A stretch of 64,000 nt of DNA from Podospora pseudocomata (Eukaryota; Ascomycota; Sordariomycetes; Sordariales; Podosporaceae): the NCBI RefSeq assembly GCF_035222375.1, contig NC_085889.1, positions 992,001 through 1,056,000 on the forward strand. The letters run 5' to 3'. Below the pieces are notes generated by a model that ran no database searches, was not told the DNA's origin, and saw nothing but the letters and a program-made list of their open reading frames with translations. How positions within the stretch are numbered: position 1 is the first letter of the stretch; the number at the start of each line of letters is the position of its first letter. Below are positions 22,613 to 31,207 of the stretch, piece after piece. A program made the position numbers and the translations under genes.

Positions 22613-23228
22613 TGTTACGCCCCAAGCGCAGTACCCCTGTACAGGAACCACTAGGTGGTGTTGAATTAGACAGTGAGAGGCCCACTGTTAAGGAATTAAT
22701 ATCTTGGCAGTGGGACCTTGTCCACCCGGTCAGGAGAGCCTGTGCTACCTGGCCCTCTTCCCTCCGAAAAACGAACGAATTGACCAAGTTTGCACCCCAT
22801 ATTATTGTTTGACAGGTGGTACCTGAGGTGCTGGGACACCTCGGCCAATCATTGGGCCAGGGATGGAAAGACCCATAAGCCCCAATACGACCAATCAGGA
22901 GGTGCTCAGTCTGATCAGTGGCCAAGACCACTGAGCACACTGAGCACACTGAGCAAGGTACAAAGATACTTCAGAAATATATGTAGATAGCTTGACATAA
23001 ATAGGGGGGAGCGCCCGGCGCTCCCCGTGTCGAGGAATCTGATTCCTCATGCAAGTAATCAAGTTCATTTGTCTACAATCTACTCTCAGTAGCTCTTTGT
23101 TAGAACAACCTGTTGTTGACAGTGAACCCGTGTCTGAGGCGCTTGTCACAACCTTCGATCATCCTGTCATATTCACCTCTGGCGTACTGCCTTGCAGTCT
23201 GTATCCATTCCTGGTGCAGGTTGTAACA
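22613..23228 (+). mobile_element. Solo LTR, family A copy 2, with target duplication
   Basis: 616 bp, TGTTAC...GTAACA, flanked by exact TATCT repeats (22608-22612 and 23229-23233). It has the ATAAATAGG TATA-like run and the 21-bp perfect palindrome at 23006-23026, followed by a second palindrome GAGGAATCTGATTCCTC. It is longer than the other copies because of a 154-bp insertion. Confidence 0.85.
22660..22813. mobile_element. 154-bp insertion inside solo LTR copy 2
   Basis: This stretch is absent from the two sister LTRs and is bounded by 7-bp direct repeats AGGTGGT (22653-22659 and 22814-22820). That is the footprint of a small insertion, but terminal inverted repeats are weak or absent, so its class is unknown. 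Confidence 0.5.
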
Positions 23229-23297
23229 TATCTCTAACACCATCTGGACCTCCACTTTAATTCTTCGCCGTATACCTCCCTTTAATACAACCTTATA

Positions 23298-23789
23298 TTA
23301 CAAACCTTCCTTACTTGAAAAATTTCCCCCATAATACCCCCTAATATCACAGGTAACTACCAAATAAATCCCCATCTTCCCCTCTTCCTGAACCTTATCT
23401 TCCTCCTCCACGTCTCCTTTTCCGGAGTAGCTCAGAATCTCCTGCCGAAGCTCTTCAAACCCCTTGGGAATTTCCTCCGGCAGGTCTTCTTCCATTTTAA
23501 CCTCGCGATGCGCCCGTACCGCAGCCCATGAGTAAGCAACATACGCTGTCTTAGCGCGGCTTATGCCTTCGATGGAGGGTATCAATACGCGGAATTTATT
23601 TTTATCGGCGTTAGGATCGAAGTAGGAAATCTTAGAGAAGAGCAGCTTTGAGATAAGATCCTTGTTTTCTAGGTGGTGCTTGTAGAAGGGCGGGGTTCCA
23701 TATGTTTCGTCGACATTGTTGGCGGAGAGGAAGGCATCGAGGGTTGCGACGGAGAGTTTGAAGCCGCGGATGATGGTCGTTGAGCCCAT
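23298..23789 (-). CDS. Hypothetical protein, 163 residues
   Basis: An intact frame on the minus strand beginning MGSTTIIRGFKLSVATLDAF. It has no signal peptide, membrane segment or known motif. The C-terminal half is acidic (KMEEDLPEEIPKGFEELRQ, VEEEDKV) and ends GGNFSSKEGL. Its base composition is more AT-rich than neighbouring elements. It sits in the gap between a solo LTR and the second chromovirus, 77 bases from the latter. The regular length, the plausible start and the lack of low complexity favour a real gene, perhaps one of the dispersed fungal orphan families; function unknown. Confidence 0.6.
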   Translation of the reverse strand: MGSTTIIRGFKLSVATLDAFLSANNVDETYGTPPFYKHHLENKDLISKLLFSKISYFDPNADKNKFRVLIPSIEGISRAKTAYVAYSWAAVRAHREVKMEEDLPEEIPKGFEELRQEILSYSGKGDVEEEDKVQEEGKMGIYLVVTCDIRGYYGGNFSSKEGL

Positions 23790-23865
23790 TTTTGTTAATG
23801 GTAAAGTTAATGGAATAGATATAACGATGGGCGATGGCTACTGCAATGGAACTTTAAAGGTTTGG

Positions 23866-24296
23866 TGTCACAGTTAAGCCAACAGGCAAGCCAGATCGTG
23901 TGCGGGGCGCAACGCGCACAGCTAATCGCTAGTAGAACCAATCAGGACGGGAGTAGCCTTACCTGTGGGATCATTGCCAAGGGTTCATGATCCAGGACAG
24001 GATCATTGCCAAGAGTTAATGATCCAGGACAGGATCATTGCCAAGAGTTAATGATCCAGGACAGGATCATTGTCAAGGGTTAATGATCCAGGAGACCACG
24101 AGGTCTATATATACGGAGGAACTGGCTGGTGTAGATAGACAGTTCTGCAGTATGCAATTCACACTTGTATTCACGGTATCTTGTGTTTACATTGAGACAT
24201 CTTGTTGTGCACTGTTTAGCTGCACCGAACTAGGATTATTCAGAAGTGCCTTCAACCAGTGTCCCTTTCAGAGGTTCTGGATAGGGGTTCGTCACA
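23866..24296 (+). repeat. 5' LTR of chromovirus 2
   Basis: TGTCACAG start and CACA end. It has a TATA-like TCTATATATAC at about 24101-24111 and a probable transcript start near 24149. Its U3 holds four 32-bp repeats. Confidence 0.85.
23968..24095 (+). repeat. Four 32-bp palindromic repeats in the 5' LTR U3
   Basis: Four contiguous units start at 23968, 24000, 24032 and 24064. Each has inverted arms GGATCATT and AATGATCC around a 10-base centre (the first unit differs by one base). The block ends just before the TATA-like run, which suits an enhancer or operator array. Confidence 0.9.
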
Positions 24297-24298
24297 CG

Positions 24299-24307
24299 TT
24301 GCATACT
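24299..24307 (+). other. Primer-binding site of chromovirus 2, self-priming type
   Basis: TTGCATACT lies two bases inside the 5' LTR. Its exact complement AGTATGCAA is at 24149-24157 in the LTR, about 40 bases after the TATA-like run, which is where transcription should start. This again matches the Tf1/sushi self-primer layout. Confidence 0.5.
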
Positions 24308-24353
24308 CACTTCAACTCTGTCACGGATAAGTTGAAGGTGTCAAGTTAACGCC

Positions 24354-25571
24354 ATGGCCGGAAACGTCAGTACTCAGGGGATCTCGACCCAACCCACCAT
24401 CGACCAGCTTCTCGCTCGTATCCAACAGCTTGAGGATAAGTCACGCCTTTCCCACGACACCCTCATGCAGGAGAACGCTATGCTCCACCAGGAGATTAGT
24501 ACCTTACGCAAGGAGGGAGAGCGTGCCAGGCTCGAGGCACCCGATTGCTACGGAGGTGCAAAGGGAGAGCTGGGGGGATTTTTGATCCAGCTTAAGGCAT
24601 ACTTTCGGTACTACCCTTCTCGTTTCCCGGACGAGAAATCCAAGGTTGTGTACGCTGCGTCTAGGCTTAAGGACACAGCACTCACATGGTTCGAGCCGAT
24701 CTTGGGAGACTACTTCGACAATGCGCATGACGAGAGAGAGGATGTCACCAAAAAGTGCTTCAAATCGTACAAAGGCTTCGAGAAGAAGATCAAGGAGGTG
24801 TTTGGAGAATATGACGAGGGCAGGCGTGCCCAGGAGCGACTGGCCAACCTTAAGCAGACCCGATCTGCTGCCGACTACGCTGCAGTGTTCAGGACAGATG
24901 CACTCCGCAGTGTGATCAACGACGAAGGGTTGATGCAGTTGTTCTACAACGGGCTTAAGGAAGAAGTCAAGGACGAGCTGTATCGAATGGAGCGACCGGA
25001 GACCATCGACGAGTATATCGCGATGGCAGTCCGCATCGACGATCGGCAATACCAGCGCCGCAGAGAGCGCAAGGGCACACGCGTGCAAGGACCCTACCAC
25101 CCCAACGATAAGAGGAAGAGACGGCCTTACGGAACTCATGTCTCGGGGATCATTCACGCAGGGCCCATGGAGATCGATGCTATTCAGCAGCAAAGGCCGC
25201 AAGGCCGGGGCCAAGGCAAAGATAACCTCAAGTGTTTCAACTGCGGCAAGGCAGGACACTTTAAGAAGGATTGCATGGCACCCAAGCAACTTGGATGGAA
25301 AAGGGAGATCGCAGCAACCACCACATCGAAAGGACCGAGAGTTGTGGAGGTCGCAGCCATCGGATACCGGCAAGGCAAAGCGAAGAACCGCTATCAGATG
25401 TGTATGCGAGAGAATGCCAGGCACGTAAGAGACGGAAGATGGGAGGAAGCCAGGCGGAGATGGTTGAAAGACTTCGTGTTGCTGGACAACCCGGAGCAGG
25501 AGGACGCTCTTGAACGACACAACCGCTTGGGAAACGACTCGCGGCCCTTCGAGGGGGCCGGAAACCTCTAA
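24354..25571 (+). other. Gag of chromovirus 2
   Basis: 405 residues: an N-terminal coiled coil (IDQLLARIQQLEDKSRL), the Ty3-type capsid region (KVVYAASRLKDTALTWFEP, AAVFRTDALRSVI) and a CCHC knuckle CFNCGKAGHFKKDC near residue 295. It starts 57 bases after the 5' LTR. Confidence 0.9.
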
Positions 25572-27394
25572 CGGACCACGAACGGCATTTTCGGAAGCAT
25601 CGGCGAAAGGCGAAGGTGTGGGACAACGACCCGTTACTCATCAGCGAGGTCGCTGCCGCACAGAAAGGAGGCAAGAAAGACAAACGCCTCTGGGTCACAG
25701 CGCACTGGAAGGATATCCAGGCGGTGGCACTGGTAGACGGAGGTGCGGAGACGAACTTAATTCAGTTCGTGCACCAGGCCAAAATACCATGGAAGAAAAA
25801 GAAGGAATGGATCGTTATACAAGGACCATTTCCGACGCAAAAGGTCTACAGAGAAACACTACCTCTGGACATCACAGTCGAAGGAAAAACAACTTCAGTT
25901 ATATTCGACATTGTGGATATGGGACCCTCGAAGGATATGATCCTAGGGCAACCATGGCATGAAGACTACAACCCAGACATCGATTGGAGGGATGGTGGCC
26001 ACCTACGACCAAGAGAGCCTTGGAAGTATCCAGCCAACGATGGGAGATCAGGAGCACGCATGGAGCAGAGTGAAGGACAAGCACCCTCCACGGCACCACC
26101 GCAAGGAGCCCAAGAAGTAATGGTGTACTCCATCGACACAGGCGGCAAGATCGAAGAAGTAGGGTTGACGACGTTGGTGGAGATATCGGAGGTCAACAAG
26201 TATGCCTATTACAATAACGTGGAGAAAGGCGAGAAAAAGGCGGTACCGGTGGAATATCGAGGACACCCAGCCTTCACGGCCAAACATTTGGAGGGACTTC
26301 CAGAGCGAGGACCGTGGGACCACGAGATCAAGTTAAAAGAAGGAGCCAAGCTACGGCTATTCAAGGTCTACCACACCAACGACAAGCAGAGTGAGGAGCT
26401 ACGGAAGTATTTGGACGAGAATTTGAAGAGAGGACATATCAGGGAGTCCACATCGCCAGCAGGATACCCCGTGTTCTTCGTGCCGAAGAAGGACGGTGGC
26501 TTGCGACTGTGTGTGGACTACCGCCAGCTGAATAACGAGACGGTGAAAAACAGCTACCCGCTACCGTTGATATCCAGGTTACGGAGTCAACTAGCTGGGG
26601 CGCGATACTTCACACGCTTGGATATGCCTGTCGGGTACGCCCATATACGGATCAAGGAAGGGGATGAATGGAAGACAGCGTTTCGTACACCCTATGGTCA
26701 TTTCGAGTATCTCGTGATGCCATTCGGGTTGACCAATGCGCCCGCGACGTTCCAATCTCTCGTTGACCATACAATCCGGAAGTACCTCGACAAGACAGCA
26801 GTGTGCTATCTCGACGACGTTCTCATCTACTCACGCACTCTGGAGGAGCACAAGCGACACGTACGAGAGATACTCGACGCGCTACACGGAGCCGGACTCT
26901 CAGTTAATAAGGAAAAGAGCGAGTTCCACGTGCAGAAAACAGTATATCTGGGATATCTAATATCGCCAGGTGAGGTTCGCATGGAACCTGGGAAAATTGC
27001 GGCAGTCAAGGACTGGCCTACGCCGCAGTCACAGACACACGTCAGGGAATTCTTGGGGTTTACAAATTTCTATCGGATGTTTATCCGGGGCTACGCAGGC
27101 ATTGCGCGGCCACTCAACCACTTGACCAAGAAGGACGTGGAGTTCCGGTGGGGGCAGGAAGAAGAGCAGGCCTTTCAGGAGCTAAAGGAAGCTATTTTGA
27201 AGGACCCGGTGCTCAAATTGCCAGACCCCAATCGACCATTCGAGGTCGAGGCTGATGCATCAGACTATGCGATCGGTGGACAATTGGGCCAGCGAGATAA
27301 CGACGGGAAGCTACACCCGGTAGCCTTCTTTTCGAAGAAGCTAGAAGGGGCACGTCAGAACTACCCAATCCACGATAAGGAGCTACTCGCCATC

Positions 27395-27872
27395 TGTGAC
27401 AAGGGGAGTATCTCGGCTTGGAACAGGTAGTTCAACTCAGTATAATAATCTGTTATGGCCTCAAGGTCCTTGCCCCTTGCCATTTGGGTAGGAAAGGCAA
27501 GGCCTACTTATAGTCCTCCGGATCCCCAGGACCGTTCTGAGCTCCCTGGTCCTCGAACCTGTCTTATCTGTCTGCCTTGGCCGGGCACCTCCTTCGGCGT
27601 CCTGGCCACTGATTCCACCAGTAATAGGTACATATGATTCCTGTCCTGCAGTCTTCTTGCAGCTCGTATGGGTCCTCAGTCCCTCCTGCCCAACCAACCC
27701 GTATCGGCACCCTGGTTCTGCCTTCGTGGTGGTCGCCGTGATGCCTCCGCTGAGCCCCGGTGGGCTCAGTTGGTTGCCGGCCCCAGATATTCTGATCCTG
27801 GGCATATCGTTGGGCTATTGTTGGTTGGAGTGTGTACTGTCTAGGGGCACTGAGTCGTGGGCCCGTGTGACA
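27395..27872. mobile_element. Solo LTR of a third family inside chromovirus 2 pol
   Basis: 478 bp, TGTGACAAGG...CGTGTGACA, flanked by exact CCATC duplications (27390-27394 and 27873-27877). It is unlike the other LTRs in this window. Its orientation could not be decided. Confidence 0.75.
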
Positions 27873-29687
27873 CCATCATCGAAGCGTTCGAGGAGTGGAG
27901 GCCATACCTCAGCGGCACCAACTACGAAGTACAGGTCTATACGGATCACAAGAACCTGCGGTACTTCACCACCACGAAGGTCCTCAACGCACGGCAAACA
28001 CTATGGTCAGAGTTTCTCTCGGAATTTAATTTCCAGATCAACTACAAGAAGGGGTCGGAGAACGCCAGGGCAGACGCACTAAGCCGGCGAGCCGACCACC
28101 ACAAGGATGCACCCAGGGAGTCACCACCACTACTTGAGGAGACGCCAGACGGCACTCTCAAGCATCCACTGCAGCCGTGGATGGAGTGTTGCGCAGTGTA
28201 TCGTGAGCAAGCCACTTCCAGCAAGTATCAAGGGAAGTTGGGCGACGATATTACGGAGCAATACCCGCAGGAAGAGTTGGAGCCACAAGGCATCCAAAAA
28301 GACAGTCAGGGAAGACTGTGGTACAAGAATCGAGCGTACGTGAAGCCAGGTGACAGGACGACACTGGTAATGGATATTCACGGATCGAAGCTCGGAGGAC
28401 ACATGGGTATCGCTAAGACCATGGAAAAGATCAAGCAGCACTTTGACTGGCCAAGGATCAAGGACGACGTCAAGGAAGCCATCCAGTCATGCCACACGTG
28501 CGAGAGAACAAGGGCTGCGAGGCACAAGCCTTACGGATTTCTGGAGCCACTACCAGTAGCAGAACGACCGTGGAGTTCAGTCACGATGGACTTCATCACC
28601 AAGTTACCAGAACCAAAGGACACGGCAACCGGCTTCAAGTACGACAGTATATTGACGGTAGTCGACAGGCTAACGAAGTGGGCATACTTCTTGCCTTACA
28701 AGGAGACCTGGTCGGCAGGGCAGTTAGCGGATGTGGTACTACGGCATGTCACAGCAACACACACATGGCCAAAGGAGTTTATCACGGACCGCGATACCAA
28801 GTTCGTATCAAAGTTTTGGAGAGCGTTGATGACGAGGCTAGGGGTAGTGAGTAAGGCATCTTTGGCCTACCACCCTCAGACAGACGGTCAGACGGAATGG
28901 CTCAACCAAATTGTGGAACAGTACCTACGGAATTACATCAATTTCGAGCAGGACAATTGGGTTGAACTGTTGCCTACGGCACAGTTGGCATACAACACAT
29001 CGCCAACAGAGACGACCAAAGCCACGCCGTTCTTCGCAAACTTTGGATATGAGGCAGACCTACGGCAGGGACCGGACGTGGAGGTACCCAGGGCTGGGGT
29101 CAAGGCAGACAAGTTACACATGCTCCACGGCAAGCTTAAGGAAGAACTGGAGTTTGTGAGGGAAAGGATGCGGAAATACTATAACACCAAAAGGCTCGAG
29201 GGACCTCGCCTTAAGAGGGGGGACATGGTATTCCTTTCCACACGCAATTTACGCACCAAAAGACCTAGTAAGAAGCTGGACCACAGGAGAGTGGGCCCGT
29301 TCAAGGTCAAGAGGAAGATATCAGAGACAGCATTCGAACTGGAGCTACCCAGTACGATGCGTCTACGGTCACACACCTTTCACATCTCACTTCTGGAGCC
29401 CGCACCACCGGCAAGTAAGGCCAATACACAGGAGGTGGTGGAGGACGAAGAAGCAGAGTACGATGTGGAAGAGGTACTGGATTCAAGGTTCAACAGAGGT
29501 CAATTAGAGTATTTGGTCAGTTGGTTGGGATATCCGGCCACAGATAATTCGTGGGAACCAGAGGCAAATCTCAACTGCCTAAACAAGCAAAAAGAGTTCC
29601 ACCGGCAGCACCCAGACCGACCAAAACCCAAGCAAGCGAAAACCGTACCCAGATTCACGGCTATGCCCATGAATCTGGATACGGAAG

Positions 29688-29757
29688 AACCTCGACAGGA
29701 ATCGAACCTGCGCCTCCGACGTGGTAGTCGACGTGCCACGCACTACACCACAAGGTT
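29688..29757 (-). ncRNA. tRNA-like unit 1 in chromovirus 2
   Basis: Read on the minus strand, 70 nt fold like a tRNA. Acceptor AACCTTG/CGAGGTT has 7 pairs, the D stem is GTG/CAC, a 5-bp middle stem TCGAC/GTCGG closes a 6-base loop TACCAC, and the T stem GCAGG/CCTGT closes the loop TTCGATT. Box B is a perfect GGTTCGATTCC; box A-like TGGTGTAGTGCG lies at the right place. The anticodon loop is one base short of canonical, so it is called tRNA-like, not a working tRNA. It overlaps the end of pol in antisense. Confidence 0.6.
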
Positions 29758-29895
29758 GGCAGGCACGAGGGAATCCAGGCCCAACTAACACCACACGCCT
29801 CCACCACCGTAAGAAAAAGTCGAAGACGCACCACCCACGGGGGACCAAAAATCAAGGCTCAGAAAAAACTTATCGAGTTTTTCTGAACCTCGGAA

Positions 29896-29965
29896 AACCT
29901 CGACGGGAGTCGAACCCGTGCCTTCGACACAGTAGTCGACGTGCTACACGCTACACTACAAGGTT
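29896..29965 (-). ncRNA. tRNA-like unit 2 in chromovirus 2
   Basis: A 70-nt homologue of unit 1, 208 bases away, with the same acceptor stem. Its middle stem is TCGAC/GTCGA with loop TACTGT, and its T stem ACGGG/CCCGT closes TTCGACT. Box B GGTTCGACTCC is perfect. One T-stem position changed from A-T to G-C on both sides relative to unit 1, and another from G-T to A-T, so differences keep the pairing. The similarity extends about 55 bases beyond the unit, so the two arose by segmental duplication. It lies 42 bases past the stop of the antisense gene, on the same strand. Confidence 0.6.
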
Positions 29966-30007
29966 GGAAGGTGTAAGGGGAACCAGATACAACTAGTGCC
30001 ACGCGTC

Positions 30008-30642
30008 TCAACCACCTTGGGAAGTGGAAGGCGCGCCATCGGCGGTATCTGGCGCGGCAAGGAAGGAAGGACCGGCTGTGCCTGGATCCAGGGAAAGGTC
30101 AGAAGGCCAGTCAAGGCCCAAGGACGGATCCAGGAAGGAGAAGTCGGAGAGAGGAGCAGTAGTGGAAGAATGAGTAGCGGAGGTATTCGCCACCGGCGGA
30201 CCATGCGGGGTAGCAGGCCGCACGGAAGACTCTCTTTCCTCCTCCTCGAGGAGTCGAGATTCGCGGCGAAAAGCAGCAAGGGCTCGAGCCTCGAGGGCAC
30301 GCGATTGAGCCTCGAGACGAAGAAGCTTACTTAAGGTAGCCTGCTTCTCGGCATCCAGGCGTTCTTTCTCCTTGATGAGAGGACGGACTACAGGGTTAGT
30401 AAGAGAGAGTAAGGCAGCCCAGGAAGGGACTCACGATCTACACCATGGACATCGCAATGGGAGCGACTCGAGTTGACACACGGGAGGCATCGGTCGTACC
30501 GAGAGGAAGCCACGCACTTGAGGCTATTCTCTTTACAATAAGTGCACTCAGGCATGATAAGGCCGAACTTCTCAAGAAAATGTGCTTGATCACGGCGACG
30601 GTCGGTATTCGTACGGGTTATTTTCTTCACACGGTTAGACAT
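30008..30642 (-). CDS. Antisense Zn2Cys6-like accessory gene of chromovirus 2
   Basis: On the minus strand, opposite to gag-pol, exon 1 (30642-30435) begins MSNRVKKITRTNTDRRR and carries six cysteines spaced CX2C X6 C X8 C X2C X7 C (CTYC ... C ... CLPC ... C), within the limits of a fungal Zn2Cys6 binuclear cluster. A 47-nt intron (30434-30388) has a GTGAGT donor, a TACTAAC branch and a TAG acceptor. Exon 2 (30387-30008) adds a Leu/Glu/Arg-rich probable coiled coil (SKLLRLEAQSRALEARALAA) and a Ser/Pro/Asp-rich tail. The result is 195 residues without an internal stop. It may act as a DNA- or RNA-binding accessory protein, possibly on the element's own chromatin; that is inference. An upstream in-frame ATG inside the LTR (30819) is less likely the start. 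Confidence 0.65.
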
Positions 30643-30758
30643 GGCGGCAGGAATGAGAGGGGGATAAACTACTATAGAAATGTTGAAAGGAAAGTAGGGA
30701 TCGGTGACTATTTCAGGAATAAGGTCGCCGGGGCGTCGACCTGGGAGGAGGGGCATCA

Positions 30759-31207
30759 TGTCACAGTTAACCCAACGGCAGGTCGCGCAGTATGTGGGGC
30801 GCAGGACGTCCCCAGCCAATCATTAGGGAAGTCAGGAGACAGCCAATAGGGGCCGGCCAGAAGTGCTATGGCGCCAAGACCCACGAGCACTCTGCAGGAT
30901 GCAAGATGCTCGGGGTGATCGAAGGCATAGCACGACGAGCACTTTGCAGGATGCAATGTGCTAGGAGTGATCGGGGCCATAGCACGGTTAGCACTTCAGG
31001 GTCCCAAGGTCTATATATACGGAGGAACTGGCTGGTGTAGATAGACAGTTCCGCAGTATGCAATACAAGTCACAATCGTTGGTATTCAGACCATTGTGAT
31101 TGAGACAAGCCATTGTTGTACACTGTTTAGCTGTACCGAACCAGGATTGTTCAGAAGTGTCTTCAACCAGTATCCCTTTCAGAGGTTCTGGATAGGGGTT
31201 CGTCACA
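30759..31207 (+). repeat. 3' LTR of chromovirus 2
   Basis: It matches the 5' LTR at both ends and from the TATA-like run onward, but its U3 centre has a different array: a 52-bp unit repeated at 30884-30935 and 30936-30987, each with CGAGCACT..TGCAGGATGCAA and ending near ATAGCACG. Confidence 0.85.

Larger units (their letters stand above)
25616..29788 (+). other. Pol region of chromovirus 2, split by an LTR insertion
   Basis: Protease-like segment VALVDGGAETNLI, reverse transcriptase with VCYLDDVLIYS, RNase H with YTDHKNLRYF, integrase zinc finger (CHTCERT) and core (TDRDTKFVSKFW, HPQTDGQTEWLN), a GPF-type module, and a chromodomain LEYLVSWLGYPATDNSWEP near the end. The solo LTR at 27395-27872 sits in the RNase H part. 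The last codons overlap the first tRNA-like unit. Confidence 0.9.
23866..31207 (+). mobile_element. Ty3/gypsy chromovirus 2 with accessory antisense gene and tRNA-like units
   Basis: A 7.3-kb element with a 431-bp 5' LTR (23866-24296) and a 449-bp 3' LTR (30759-31207), both TGTCACAG...GGTTCGTCACA. Parts: gag 24354-25571; protease and reverse transcriptase from 25616; RNase H, integrase and chromodomain to 29788; then about 970 bases with two tRNA-like units and an antisense gene. The pol region is split by a 478-bp solo LTR of another family; apart from that the large frames are open, so it looks nearly whole otherwise. The two LTRs share both ends but have unrelated U3 centres, and flanks TTTGG and CCCGT do not match, so the present element is probably a recombinant of two copies. 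Confidence 0.9.

Noticed and set aside
23968-24095. CRISPR-like array
   Set aside because: Repeats are contiguous without spacers, are palindromic parts of an LTR, and the organism is a eukaryote.
29956-30300. 114-codon minus-strand frame with hydrophobic stretches
   Set aside because: It is a frame shadow of exon 2 of the antisense Zn2Cys6-like gene.
10699-31207. RIP (C-to-T) as the cause of decay in the repeat block
   Set aside because: The 238-bp LTR pair is identical and long open frames survive, so dense RIP has not acted here; a dinucleotide index was not computed.
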